DNA of 64,000 bases, from positions 35,676,757-35,740,756 of the forward strand of contig NC_045453.1 in NCBI RefSeq assembly GCF_002776525.5, read 5' to 3'. Origin of the DNA: Piliocolobus tephrosceles. Its lineage: Eukaryota; Chordata; Mammalia; Primates; Cercopithecidae. Shown here one piece after another: positions 1-11,663 of this stretch. A program made the translations under genes and the position numbers. The notes below the pieces were generated by a model. The model was not told where the DNA came from and made no database searches. It worked only from the letters and a program-made list of their open reading frames with translations. The first letter of the stretch is position 1, and every line of letters begins with the position of its first letter.

Positions 1-1255
1 AAGAAGTATCATGATCTTATTTGAGAAGTTATGTGCCAAATGTTTACGTAAGCTAAAGAAACTGTATATGTAAGAAACAATTTTTAAAAACAAATGGGAG
101 GAACAAGTTGAGGCTGTGAAGGACCTACTGATACCTTAATGGGGGGCATAGCCTCCTTCCAGCAGCAGCAGAACGTCTGTGCACACGAGACCTCGCCTGT
201 CGGACAGGAGCCCCCAGGTCAACCGAGTACCATGGGAAGGACAGGAGGGTGCCTAGGTGCACTCTGGGGAGCAGCAGTGGCAGCTCCACCACGTGGTTCT
301 TCTGATGGCATGTACGGTGAGGCAAGTGCGAATCAACTCATGAGACAGACCCACACCAGCCTCTCACTTCCAATCTCACCCCCTACCAGGGAGGGCCAGC
401 AAGGGAGGTAGGGCGGGGGCCTCAAAGGCGGACAGTGGTGGCAGGCTCCCCAGTACCTGTCGAGCCCGCGGAAGTGCAGAGGTTGTTTAGGAGAGAGACG
501 GAGACATGGTAGCTGCTCTCACCAATGCCTCTAACTCTGCTCCCATCAATCACCTTTTGGGAAGACGACATTTCCGGGATAACAAAACGAGCAGAAAGCT
601 ACTAGCTCAAAAGTGTGTCGTCCCCATTCACATCCTGTATACATTCTGGAAATCCACCAATTTTAACTTGAGGTGATGTGTTGGGAAGGCTAACATTAGG
701 CAATTTCCCCCACTTCCTGTCCCTGGAGCAAATCAGCTTCCCAGAGGAGCTGATGTGTGGCAAAGAAGGGAAGAAGGAGAAAAGGTCAGAGAACCCCGCG
801 ATGGGCAGAGCAGCAGCCTCCTGGTCGACCTCTCCCCACTCATAGTGCAGGAGGCAGGCAGGAAGCAATAACCCAGGGCCGAGAGCCCCTCATTTCCCCA
901 TCTTCCCACCAATGCTCCCTTCCCGCAATGTACTCGGACTCTTCCAGCTACACGTGTGGAGTCTCTGGCAGCTTTTCAATTCTGGTTGACACAGATGGAA
1001 ATTAACCAAGCTGAAATTATCACTGTTCTATTGTAGAGGTGCTAGAATCTGATGAACATTTGAGACATTTGCTAGCATAAAATTCTCAGCTCAAACAATG
1101 TAAGGTATCTCAAGATTCATTATAATGCAGCAATTGCATGGTTCAATTTATGTGCGGCTCAATTTCTTAGGTCTAGGCTGTTTACATGATCAAAATGAAT
1201 GACATATTTTTCTTCTTTTATTCAGTTATTCATACTCAATAACTGCATATTTTTC
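1..1255. other. DIDO1 intron or distal short-isoform 3'UTR, no gene seen
   Basis: Unique sequence between the window edge and the first Alu. I see no exon with consensus sites on either strand. Confidence 0.5.
1217..1222 (-). terminator. DIDO1: Candidate poly(A) signal for the short DIDO1 transcript
   Basis: On the minus strand this reads AATAAA, about 1.35 kb downstream of the short-isoform stop. It is the only canonical hexamer I noticed between that stop and the window edge. The implied 3'UTR would contain the Alu at 1256-1537, which lowers confidence. Confidence 0.3.
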
Positions 1256-1531
1256 GCCAGGCACAGTGGCTCACACCTGCAATTCCAGCACTTTGGGAGG
1301 CCGAGTTGGGGGGATCACAGGAGGCCGGGAGTTCAAGACCAGTCTGGCCAACATAGTGAAACCCCGTCTCTATGAAAAATACAAAAATTAGCCAGGCATG
1401 GTGTCAAGGGCCTGTAATCTCAGCTACTTGGGAGGCTGAGGCAGGAGAATCATTTGAACCCGGAGGTGGAAGATGCAGTGAGCTGAGATCGCGCCACTGT
1501 ACTCCAGCCTAGGCGACAGAGCAAGGCTCTG

Positions 1532-1537
<6 letters not shown>
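1256..1537 (+). mobile_element. Alu, forward, older subfamily
   Basis: Full-length dimer from gccaggcacagtggctcac to ccagcctaggcgacagagc, with scattered changes. Its 3' end runs into a dinucleotide array instead of a poly-A tail. Confidence 0.9.
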
Positions 1538-1570
<33 letters not shown>

Positions 1571-1571
1571 A
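1531..1571. repeat. (TC)n(CA)n microsatellite at an Alu 3' end
   Basis: Compound dinucleotide tract of TC then CA units directly following the Alu. Confidence 0.95.
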
Positions 1572-2567
1572 GCATATTTTTGTAAAGCACACCAGACCTA
1601 GCACAGGTCTGCCCACCTGCATAAGCGCCTTCCCTTAGGGAATCTGCTCAAAGTCTGACGACGGGGAAAGCAGGGCACTCTGTGATCGTCTCTGAATTGA
1701 GGCTATTTAACCTTTCAGTGCTTTTTTCAAAAAGCACAAAATGCACTACAGACAGAAGGCATTAAAGACTGAACTGAAAATAGTTTTATAGCAGAAAACT
1801 GAGAAACAAGAAAACATTAAAGTTGCACCACAGAATCTGAGGTTTTAAAGATCTGTTTGAAATATCTCCGTCTCATTAATTCGAAATTTGGGGCAGGATA
1901 TGATCTTAACACTCTAAACATTCGAGAGAGGAGGGCAAGAAAGCCAGTTACATGTAGAATACCAAGTCCAAGCCACGCGTCCTGCGGTCAGGACAGTGTT
2001 CTAGGTGTGAACTCACTTACCGTGGGGCCTATGAAGCAGGAGTGCGTGGCCTTCGAAGTTCAAATGTGTTCATGCAGGTGTGTAGCATGTGAATCGGACA
2101 TAAAAAAAAAAATCCCCTATCTGCCCAGTCAAAAATAAATGTACACCTGAAAAGCATACATAAGTTGAGCATCAGATGCAACACGAACTTGCAAAGATTC
2201 CCACAACGTAAAAAAGAAGTGATGCTTTCATGTACTGGCCGTGGATAATGTGGAAAAACTGAAGCGTATACCGCGCTGTCGTCAAACAACTGATGGTGCA
2301 GACAGGGGTGGATGTGGAGTGCTGGGCAGTGTGGCTATGCAATCAGACTGGCATGAAGAGAATACGAATACTTACCAGAGCCTGACAGTGAAAACAGAGA
2401 TTAAAAAATCAATCATTAAGGTGAATGTTCACCAGTGAGGTTTGTACAGCTTTGGAAAACAGTGACAGGAAGTCCCGACAGACTAGGGATGGACACAGGG
2501 CAGCAGGAGGCATCCTGGACATGGGCTCTGCTTCCCGCTGATGGTGCAGCCGGTGTCTGTGATCAGC

Positions 2568-2669
2568 TTAACACACTGCTGCAACTCCCAGTCCTGGACA
2601 GGCCCAGGGGATGGCTATCCAGAAAGAACGGGAGGGGTCCAGGAGGCCAACCCCTAGGTGATACATACA
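2568..2669 (-). CDS. DIDO1: Alternative C-terminal extension of DIDO1 by read-through of the exon 4 donor (short DIO-1 isoform)
   Basis: Past the donor at 2668 the frame stays open for 33 codons (starting CMYHLGVGLL, ending GVAAVC) to a TAA at 2570-2568. With the 529 upstream residues this makes 562, which matches the length I know for the short human DIDO1 isoform. I therefore infer that the isoform ends by retention of this intron with internal polyadenylation. The extension itself shows no domain. Confidence 0.75.
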   Translation of the reverse strand, partial: CMYHLGVGLLDPSRSFWIAIPWACPGLGVAAVC

Positions 2670-2882
2670 TTTATACAACAGTGACGGCGAGGGAGCAGCA
2701 GTCTTTTCTGGCTTTACTGCATTGTAATTGTGATCGCTCGCCCACGACGGCGTGCTGCTCTCACAAGCTGCTTCCTTCCCGAGTGCTTCACTCCGTGCAG
2801 GGACCACCACTGCCTTCTTCACTGTGGTCTCTTTTTTTTCTGGAGCTGGTCTCTTGTGCACAGAAGAGATTTTAATACCTGC
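2669..2882 (-). CDS. DIDO1: DIDO1 fourth coding exon, residues 459-529 plus one base
   Basis: The acceptor is attatccag and the exon starts GCA GGT ATT AAA (AGIK). It encodes a basic, Ser/Pro-rich, presumably disordered segment ending SPSLLYK and one further T before the donor gtatgtat. The next exon of the long isoforms is not in the window. If the donor is not used, the frame stays open to 2568 (separate entry). Confidence 0.93.
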
Positions 2883-5800
2883 CTGGATAATCAGTAAAAT
2901 CCCCAATCATTAAGAAGGTAAGAAATTACACCTTCACTTCATTTCGCTGAGAAACGAAGGTGGGGACCCAATGTCTTCTTGAGGCCATCTGAAGACCCTG
3001 CACCACCCTGCGCCTGCTTGGCAGCTGTTCAACACATTTGCGTATCCAGTGGGCCCGCAGTGTCCCCAGGCAAAACTGAGGACTTCAGCCACTTGCGCTC
3101 CATGAAGGGCGCCTGGCATGGAGTCACCTGCAACCCTGACCAGGTGCCAGGTTGCCAAGATGACAGGAGGAGAAGCCACTGGACAGGCTGCCAAGACAGG
3201 AGGAGTGCAGCAATGAACCAAATGAGCCAAACGAGTGGAAAGGCCTGCGCGGGAGGCTGTCCAATGCCAAGGGTTCAAAAGGACCAGCCTTAAAACTTAA
3301 GTCATTCGAAGGCTAAGGAATCATTTGAAAATAATCAAGAAAACTCCTCAAACAGTGCTAGTTATGCTTTGCTGGTCACAAACATTAACAGGGGCAGTGA
3401 CACAGCCACAGCCACCTGAGCCTCAGAAGGGGCCTTCAAGTCTAAGACAAGAGTCTGTGATTTCTGAACATCCTCAATTCTTTCCAAATCACATGGAGTA
3501 CAAACATGAGACAATTCTGAGAGCCAGGTCTTAAATGAAGCCCATGGCCTTGCCCCAAACCCACCTCCCACTCCTGCCTGCCTGCAAGTCTACTCTTTAC
3601 AAACTCCACCGGGTGGTTACCAACTCTTCTCGCAAGACAGCAGGGTGCGTCCTGGTCTTATGCCCCCTGTGCAGTGCCACTGTCAGCATTTGCTTTACTG
3701 CACTTGTATTAATTAACCCCTCAGCTAAAGGGCAGAAAAGGGAAAACTGGTGGGAAGGTGGAAGACAAAGGTCAAGGCGACACCACGTGTGCACCACCTA
3801 CACCTGCCACCCCCACGCGGTCGACAAACCGACAGGTCTGCAACAAATGCTCTGGCGCCCATGCGTCCACCGCCCGGGCGGCTGGTCCCGGTTCACTCAC
3901 CTGAACACCACACTTCGGAAGACTGGGCTTCTCTGGCTTCATCTTCATCTTCTCTTTAGGCTTTGGCTTCTGTTCTTTACCTGAGCTTAGAAACTTCATT
4001 GTCGCTGCGGCATGTTTGAGGATGCAGTCATTGCTGCAGTACACTGAGTCGGGCTGCGCCACCTGACAGCACCCGGGGCCAATACATTTTGAGGCACCAG
4101 GCGTCTCTATCACCTGCAGAGCAAAACAGATGACTTCAAACAATGTACTTGCCAATTTTAAGCAGTTAAGTGTGTGGCTTGTAAAATCACCACTCATAGG
4201 ACCAAGGCCACAGTTTTAAAATGAGATACTAATAGTACTTTTAATATGAAGAAGCATTTATTTTGTTGATTCAAGCTATGAAAATCCCCTTGCTCCAGGT
4301 CAGGCATTCACACTGTCACTGCCAGTCACGCCCTGCAGGGGGCAGGAGTCTGAGGAGACTCCTGTACTCCTGCCCTCCGTTAGGTGCACCCTCCCAAGGG
4401 TGGGCGGGGCCCTGGGACCTCACATCCACAAAGAGGCTCAGCTAGAGGACCCCCATGCAGGGCTTTTGCTCTAACTGGGATGACTGCAAGTCAAATGGGT
4501 CAGACTTCATCAGGTAAAAACCCTTAAAAGAGGAACTGGGTCTTTTGTGAAGAGAGAAGACTTTAGAGCTGGTTTTGAAGTAAGCTTCCCTGCTTTGAGA
4601 GGGTTACCTGTAGCTAGGATCTGAGGGCAAGGTTGCCAAAATACAGGATGCCAATGAAATCTGAATGTCAGATAAACAATGAGTAATTTTTCAGTGTAAG
4701 TATGCTCCCCAAGGCCGGGTGCGGTGGCTCACGCCTGTAATCCCAGCACTTTGGGAGGCCGAGGCGGGCGGATCACAAGGTCAGGAGATCGAGACCAACC
4801 TGGCTAACACGGTGAAACCCCGTCTCTACTAAAAATACAAAAAATTAGCCGGGCGAGGTGGCGGGCGCCTGTAGTCCCAGCTACTCAGGAGGCTGAGGCA
4901 GGAGAACGGCGTGAACCCGGGAGGCGGAGCTTGCAGTGAGCCGAGATGGCGCCATTGCACTCCAGCCTGGGGACAGAGTGAGACTCCGTCTCAAAAAAAA
5001 CAAACAAAAAAAGTATGCCCCCCCAAATTGCATGACACATACTTTTTTTGTTTGAGACAGGGTCTTGCTCTGTTGCCCAGGCCGGAGAGCAGTGGCACAA
5101 TCATAGCTCACTGCAGCCTTGATGTCCTGAGCTCAAGTGATCCTCCCACCTCAGCCTCTCCAGTAGCTGGGACTACAGGCACATACCACCACGCCCAGCT
5201 AATTTTTTTTTTGTAGAGGTGGGAGTCTCACTACATTGCTCAGGCTGGTCTTGAACTCTTGGCCTCAAGTGATCCTCCCATCTTGACTTCTCAAAGTGCT
5301 GGAATTACAGGTGTAAGCCACAACACCCAGCCAGACACACATATAGTAAAAACAGTGTGGGGGAATCCCCCACCAAGCCTCTCGAGACCACAGCCCCCGC
5401 TGCACTGTGACTGCAGTCCTGGAAGTCCTGAGCAGCAGGCCCAGGCTTCCCATGGAAACGGAGGCATAAACGTGTGCTCCTTCAAGCCAGGACTGCTGTC
5501 ACTCACCACGCAGCAGGAGAAAACTCAGGCACCACAGGCGGTGCGACTGCTGCTGTTTACAAAGTCTGTCTCGATGATCAGGCCTCAGCACACATGAACG
5601 TGTCCTTCACACATACATAAGCAAAACCTTATTTCTCAAATTAAATATTTAACAGAACCGGTTTTCCTCCACAGAATCTCAGTTTTACTGAGAATACAAC
5701 TTAGGTTTGTGCAGGGTTATGTCAAGCACATTGACAATTAAAAAAAAAAAAAAATGTTGGGCGTGGTGGTGTGTGCTTGTAGTTCCAGCTACTTGGGAGG

Positions 5801-8668
5801 CTGAGGTAGGAGGATCACTCAAGCCCAGGAGATTGAGACTGCGGTGAGCTGGGACTGTGCCACTGAACTCCAGCCTGGGCAACAGAGCGAAGCCTCAACT
5901 GCACAAAAAACAGAATCAATACATTTAAAAATAAGGACATAAAATCACCGACTTTTCTCATGAATTCCCATTTCCATTCATCTCTGAATGCCTAGATGTG
6001 GTCCCTGACAGCGCTGCAGCATGAGCCTTCAGTCCTTCCATGCCTCCAGGGCACGCTCCTATGTGCACGGCCCGGCCTTCCCACATCCTCTCCTTGCAGC
6101 TAACTCAGTGCAAGAGTGTGAAGGCAGAGATGCTTCTAGATACATCAATCTCCAATACCTGCCAGAGGACAGGCAGCTGGGTGGGGACAGGCCCGAGGCC
6201 CGGGACGCGGGAAGGCCCAGAGTGAAAACACACCAAGTCAGACCTGACCTGCCCTGTGGGGAATGGAATGGAGACTGCAAACACAAGACGGCATCAGAAG
6301 CCGACAGCGTGTGGGAAATGTCATAAACACCAGGGGGAGAGAATTAAGTCAACACAGCCACAAGACAAACCACACTCTCAACACAAAACACCCCGAGGAG
6401 CCAGCACCAGAACCATGAGGAAGCCGGAGATGGCAGGTGACCCAGGAGCACTGCCACTCCCATGGTTCAGAAACAATTCCGCTAGTGCACACAAAACATA
6501 CATGCAACATCCAAATCCTCAAAGATGGGCTGATTTCAAAAATTAAGTCATTAATAGTAGAGGAGGTAGACAGGGTAATAATAAAAATAGAAAGGCCTCA
6601 CCCAGGTGGAGTGAGGCAGGAACCCAGGAGAGGCACTGCCCCACAAGGGTGCAGCTCCCGTCCTGGGAGGAATTCCTATCGAGAGCAAGAGCGAGGAAAC
6701 CCACGAGGCCGACCGTGGAATGCTTGTCTCAGCGGACACTTACAGGTTGGAAGATCTTGAGTTTCTTCTTGCCACTTGGATTTGCAGCTTTCTCAATTCT
6801 ACCCTTTATCCCTTGGTCTTCGCTAGACTTCTGCTCTATTGTTCCTATACTTGTACAATCGGTGCCATCAGCTTCTCCAGGTCTCAATTTAGCTTCTTGC
6901 TGATCTGCGGTTTCTGAATTAGTCTCATCCTGCACTTGCAGAATGGTGCAGTTTGGGCAGATATAGTCTTCCCCATTCCTTTCCAAAAGCCTCCCTCGAG
7001 CCTCAGAAATGCCTACACAATCGCCATGAAACCACTCTTCACAGCGGTCACAGCAAATCATAAACCTGAAATTATAAAATAACAGTATTAGCAATGGGAA
7101 GTGACAAACACTTTTCAACATATTAATAAGCCAATTGGTTTTAACATTATGAAAAAATGCAAATATACAAAGAATAAAAACGTCCTCATGCCTTTCCCTT
7201 AATTTTAACATTCAACCAAATTTGCTTCCCCGTTTTTTAAGAGTAGGGCATTTTAGGAGCGAACTCTAAGGCATTCCACCACAGATACCTCAGTAAGTCT
7301 CCCCTCAAAACTGCGACAATACCTTTATCCCAGCACCAAGCCAACAGGCTGCCTATCACCATCTGACATCCAGTCCTAGCAGAGATCTTTTGAGCTACCC
7401 CTATTGTTTGTACTAGGCCAGTTGCAGTCTGCACATGGCCCTCTGCTAAGACTCCCAAGGGACAGTCTAGAGGAGCGGTCTCAGACAGACAGTCGCCCGA
7501 GTGACAGACGCATTCTCCTCCGTGCCATCTACACAGAGCCACTGGCTGCATGTGGCTCACGTGACTGGGGTGGGGAGCTATTCATCTCCTCACGTGACTG
7601 GCAACAGTCATGCGTGGCTGGTGGCTACCAGGGTGGAGAGGTGGCTCTAGGAAGTCCTCAGCCACACTGTGTTTCTTTTTTGACAATGACTTGTTCATCG
7701 TTTCCAACTTAACAAATTGCTCATCCAGCCCAGCTCTGTAGCCCTTTAAAATGAAAACAAATGGAAAATTCTGTTTGCAACCCTGGGATTTCTGTGGGAG
7801 CCGAGGCAGCGTGCCCACACATGACCTACCTGTTGTTGTGAGGCTGGCGACAAATGCAATATAGGGCATTGGGGTCATAACCCTCACATTCAGGCTTCGG
7901 TCTGCCTGAGTCTCCAGGCTCCTCATCTTTGACGTCTTGAGCCGCCTTTCCCTCCAACTTACTCTCTCTGTCATCTTTCCCAGCCTGGGACGCAGTCCCC
8001 TGATCATTCTCGGGCTCCTGCTTACTGGTCAGGACACCCTCCACAGTGTCACTGGCCTCGGAGCCCACAGTCTCAGCGGGACCCTCCTCCCGGCGCTTCT
8101 TCCGCAGGCGACTCTGGATCCCTTTCAGGGGCCTCTCGGTGGGCTCCTGTTCCCGCTTCCTGCGAAGGCGATTCTGAAGCTCTTTCAAGGTCAGGCCATC
8201 GCTGTCACTATCGGAAGTGTCATCATGGTCATCCCCTCCTTTCACCTTTTCAGAAGAGGCTGGTCGTTCCTTTACAGGCGTGGAAGCAGACTGGGGGCCG
8301 CTTCTGGCCTCAGAAGCACTTTCCACGCTGCCCTCAGAGGCTGTCTCGGCATCTGTGGCGGGACAGGACGTGGGCTCACCAGAATCCTCCAGGGAGACGG
8401 GCGCGCTCCTCCTGCCACGGCGCCGCGCAATGGTCAGGAACTGCTCCACGCGCTCAGTGCGCTTGGGCTGCCTCCCACTGCGCCGCAGGGACAGGCCCAG
8501 CTGCTGCTGTGGGGGCGGCGGCTCCAGTGGGTCAGCCTCTGCATCCCCTGCACCCTCTCGCTTGGCGATAGTGGTCCTTCGAAAACCCCATGTTTTCCTG
8601 AACTCTTTGCTGGTGGGTTTGATGGCCTTAGGTGCCTCCTCGTTGCTCGGGTCACCTTTGTCATCCAT
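2669..8668 (-). CDS. DIDO1: DIDO1 (death-inducer obliterator 1), spliced N-terminal coding region, four exons, incomplete at 3' side
   Basis: Joining 8668-7830, 7065-6744, 4113-3901 and 2882-2669 on the minus strand gives 529 uninterrupted codons plus one base. The protein starts MDDKGDPSNEEAPK, which I recognise as DIDO1. In order it has a basic, Ser/Asp-rich N-terminal region with Arg/Lys clusters that look like nuclear localisation signals (about 160-210), a PHD finger at about 268-322 (CIC, CDRC, WFHGDC, CPNC spacing), a second Cys-rich patch (CIGPGCC to CSNDC) and a Lys/Pro/Met-rich segment. Family knowledge: the DIDO PHD finger reads H3K4me3, and longer isoforms add TFIIS-like and SPOC domains, encoded left of this window. 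The start codon has purine at -3 and G at +4 and lies two bases inside its exon. No frameshift or premature stop is seen. Confidence 0.96.
2883..3900. other. DIDO1 intron, no repeat or gene recognised
   Basis: About 1 kb of unique-looking intron between the third and fourth coding exons. Confidence 0.6.
3901..4113 (-). CDS. DIDO1: DIDO1 third coding exon, Cys-rich patch and basic segment, residues 388-458
   Basis: The 213-bp exon (71 codons, phase 0 at both ends) lies between ctctgcag and cag|gtgagt. It encodes VIETPGASKCIGPGCC, then VYCSNDCILKHAA and a run of Lys/Met/Pro. Against human DIDO1 as I remember it, a few substitutions are visible (for example Thr for Ala near the start and CCQ for CCH), as expected between primates. 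Confidence 0.94.
4713..5012 (+). mobile_element. AluY-like, forward
   Basis: Near-consensus young Alu from ggccgggtgcggtggctcac. The A-rich tail is followed by a near copy of the left flank (aagtatgctcccc at 4698, aagtatgccccccc at 5012), an imperfect target-site duplication. Confidence 0.9.
5041..5333 (-). mobile_element. Alu, reverse, AluJ-like
   Basis: Starts with a T-rich tract and gagacagggtcttgctctgt and ends gtaagccacaacacccagcc. Many changes indicate an old copy. Confidence 0.85.
5740..5905 (+). mobile_element. Partial Alu, forward, right-hand monomer
   Basis: After an A tract, gttgggcgtggtggtgtgtgc leads into the second Alu half only, ending ccagcctgggcaacagagcg. Confidence 0.8.
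5906..6743. other. DIDO1 intron, unique sequence
   Basis: No repeat or exon recognised before the second coding exon donor. Confidence 0.6.
6744..7065 (-). CDS. DIDO1: DIDO1 second coding exon, rest of the PHD finger, residues 280-387
   Basis: The acceptor is ataatttcag and the exon begins G TTT ATG ATT TGC TGT. It supplies CDRCEEWFHGDC and CPNC, completing the C4HC3 zinc ligands, followed by a Gln/Glu/Ser-rich linker and the basic GKKKLKIFQP end. The donor is CCT|gtaagt, phase 0. The aromatic residues of the WFH motif expected in a histone-tail-binding PHD finger are present. Confidence 0.95.
7066..7829. other. DIDO1 intron inside the PHD finger, no repeat seen
   Basis: This 764-bp intron separates the two halves of the PHD finger. 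Nothing else is recognised. Confidence 0.6.
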
Positions 8669-8670
8669 AC
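7830..8670 (-). CDS. DIDO1: DIDO1 first coding exon, residues 1-280
   Basis: The acceptor is cccgctag at 8671 and the exon opens with GT then ATG at 8668. It encodes 279 codons plus two bases and ends in cag|gtaggt after 7830. It carries the acidic/basic N-terminal region and the first zinc ligands of the PHD finger (YCIC at about 270-273). Arg280 is completed by the next exon, so the finger is split by this intron. Confidence 0.95.
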
Positions 8671-9407
8671 CTAGCGGGAAAGTGTAAGCACATCGTGACC
8701 AACCAACCACAGAACAAAAGATGACATTGCTGCCAAACACGTGCAAACGTGCAAAGCAAGTCCTTCTGACCAGTGTTTCCTAATGTGTGCTATGTGAGAT
8801 GATTCGAGATGATTCGTAAAGATAATTTTAATAAACAACTACTGTTGAGACAAAAATACAGCTAGCAAATCAAATGTACAATTTCATCATTTAACTGCTT
8901 AGGAAAAGGCTTCACAAGCCAGGTAGCAGGGATAAATATGAAATAATGGACAGTACAGTGGGGTAGCTCAGAGGCGGCATGAGTTCCCCAGTACCTCTGC
9001 AGGCAGATGGGCTGCTCTGACCACAAGCACAGTGAAGACGACGCTGTGCCAGTTTGGACGTGGCCTGCAAGGGGACCCAAGTGTGTTCTGGACTTTGCAA
9101 GCATGGGCTGGCCACTACCATGCTGAAAAGAGGCTATAAAGAAGCTGAGTCCCGACTTTCAGCTCCCCAACCAGGGGCTGGGGCCAGGAAGGATGCTCTA
9201 TCTGGGACCCTGCGTGCCAGCCCTGCTGCCAAGGGAATGGCCCTCATTGACCCTCATGGAAACAACGTGAGAGAACTGCCCGACTCCCGACCCACAGACT
9301 GTGTCATATGAAACAAACCTTGTCTTAGTCTACTGAGCTTTGGAGATGTTGTTAGCAGCAACAAACAACTGGGACACTTAGGAAATATGGTCAAGGCCAT
9401 CACTTTA

Positions 9408-9462
9408 TGAGACAGAGTCTTGCTCTGTCCCCAGGCTGGAGTGAGCCACCATGCCAGGCCAA
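9408..9462 (-). mobile_element. Alu remnant, reverse, internally deleted
   Basis: The Alu head gagacagagtcttgctctgt joins directly to the tail gtgagccaccatgccaggcc, with the middle missing. Confidence 0.7.
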
Positions 9463-9712
9463 TACATTACTTTTCTGTATTCTTTTTCACTTTCATTCTA
9501 ATACATTATTAAAGAATCTTATTCGTGAAACTTTTAGTCTTGTTGAAATGATAAAAATCTGAAAAAGATAGTATATACTTTGAGAATTCTTTTCCAAGCT
9601 GTCCAAGTTTTAATTACATGTAAATGCTAATGATGTCTCTGATTTTATGCCATGTTCCATCCTGGGGGAAGGACAGGCATAAAATGAAAGCCTTAAAAAA
9701 TATACAAAATGG

Positions 9713-10015
9713 GGCCGCGCCTGGTGGTTCAAGCCTATTATCCCAGCACTTTGGGAGGCCGAGGCAGGTGGATCACTGGAGGTTAGGAGTTCGAGACCAG
9801 CCTGGCCAAGATGGTGAAACCCCGTCCCTACTAAAAACACAAAAACGAGTTGGGCATGGTGGTGGGCGCCTGTAATCCCAGATACTTGGGAGGCTGAGGC
9901 AGGAGAATCGCTTGCACCCGGGAGGCGGAGGTTGCAGTAAGCCAAGATCACGCCACTGCACTCCAGCCTGGGCAATAGAGCAAGACTCAGTCTCAAAAAA
10001 AAAAAAAAAAAAAAA
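9713..10015 (+). mobile_element. Alu, forward, AluS-like
   Basis: Full-length dimer ending in a long A tract and abutting the next Alu in the same orientation. Confidence 0.9.
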
Positions 10016-10017
10016 GA

Positions 10018-10340
10018 TGGCCGGGTGCGGTGGCTCACGCCTGTAATCCCAGCACTTTGGGAGGCCAAGACGGGTGGATCACCAGGTCAGGAGATCGAGA
10101 CCATCCTGGCTAACACGGTGAAACCCCGTCTCTACTAAAAATACAAAAAATTAGCCGGGTGTGGTAGCGGGCGCCTATAGTCCCAGCTATTCGGGAGGCT
10201 GAGGCAGGAGAATGGCGTGAACCCAGGAGGCGGAGCTTGCAGTGAGCCGAGATCATGCCACTGCACTCCAGCCTGGGTGACAGAGCAAAGACTCTGTCTC
10301 AAAAAAAAAAAAAAGAAAAGAAAAGAAAAAAAGAAAAAAA
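10018..10340 (+). mobile_element. AluY-like, forward
   Basis: Near-consensus copy from ggccgggtgcggtggctcac with an A-rich (AAAAG)n-like tail. Head-to-tail neighbour of the preceding Alu, probably inserted in its A tail. Confidence 0.9.
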
Positions 10341-11465
10341 ATACAAAATGAAAAATTACTTGCAACCTGTGTTTGTTCTTTTTGCTTCCCTCTAAATGCT
10401 GTCACTTCTCATTTTCCTGTGATGCTGCCTGGCCGTGGCCTCCATGCTCTGTAAACGTGACCCACACCCCCAGGTCACTCCACAGAAGCCTTAGAGATAA
10501 GGGACCCATCACTTCTCTGCTCGCCTGAGCTGACCCCATTGTTAAAGGACACAGCTAAACCTGATCGGGGTGCCAGCAGTGACTCCAAGTCAGGGTACAA
10601 ACTCGAGACTGCTGTGTGAGGGGGCACTAGAGACGGTGGTAAACAGAAAGGGGGCTTCCTTCACCAGCCAGGTGACTCCAGGCAAGTCACAAGGAACCGC
10701 TCTGATCCAGGAGGCAACGCTGACCTCAAAGGTTAAGGGCAAAGCAGAGAATACTGCTTACAAATATATATGGTAGAGCAATTATTAAACCACATCAGTT
10801 AAAATGGCTTATTCATTCTCATTGGAAATTTTACATTTAGGGAAAGTTTTTCTGCTTGTGCAAGCCAAAATATTTGCAAGAAATGTGACAGTCATCTCAA
10901 AAGAAGGTCAAGCCTGCGATTTCATGCAACACTTGGAGTTTCTATTGAAGATGGAGTTTGAAGGGCTCGCACTAGCCTTTGCCCAGAATGGCACAAAGCT
11001 GCAGTCCCCTCTGCCTCTGGGCCTATGAAGTTCCAACCCAGCTGAAAAGGGCTGGTGCCTCCATGCTGGTAGCTTTCTATGGGAAGAGCTCTAGTTTATG
11101 AAACTGGATTCTCATTAAAGAGAGAACAGACTATTTGCATATGACTTATGCACAACCTCTCAAGTATTTAAATCACCTCTAGATTACATCATAGAAATAG
11201 CTGCTGTATTACACTGTTTCATAAAATTTTTACTTTTTATTGTTATTTATTGTTTGCCCCCCAAATATTTTCAATCGGCAGCTGGTGGAATCCACAGATG
11301 CAGAATCTGCTGCTATAGAGACTGCTGATACAAATGGTCGAGTGTATTTCAAATAAATACGAGTACTACATTCCATCAGTTTCTTTACAAATGCCACTTT
11401 ATAAATAGCAAACACGGACTCATTCAGTTAAAATTTTGTTGCTACTGACAGTACTGATACCTTAC
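10341..11465. other. DIDO1 intron, unique sequence
   Basis: No repeat recognised. One 74-codon open stretch at 10804 on the plus strand has no recognisable feature. Confidence 0.5.
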
Positions 11466-11663
11466 CTGCTCCAACACTGAAAGCTTGGACACTTTTCCCT
11501 GAAATCCTAAATACAACCAAAAAACCCTGGCAGACGAAACCTCTTGGTCCAAGCAGACAGCCAGGCTCACAACACCACTGTTGTCAGCCACTGTTCACGA
11601 GTAACAGGCTTCGTATTTTCAACAACTCAGATTATCTAGAGGCTGTTCCCATGGAGTAAGCTC
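11466..11663 (-). other. DIDO1: DIDO1 non-coding 5'UTR exon
   Basis: This 198-bp stretch has a strong pyrimidine-rich acceptor (attttcttttag at 11664) and a consensus donor (gcag|gtaagg at 11465). It lies between the first exons and the first coding exon, and its end joins directly to GTATGG at the DIDO1 start. It contains one ATG near its 5' end that is stopped six codons later by TAA at 11634-11632, and no other ATG before the main start. I recognise the position as a DIDO1 leader exon but have not aligned it to a transcript. Confidence 0.8.

Noticed and set aside
9610..10068. 152-codon minus-strand open frame
   Set aside because: Reads through a reverse-strand Alu (the LLPRLECSGVI-type translation); Alu-derived, as are similar frames near 4.9, 20.9, 37.2 and 53.4 kb.
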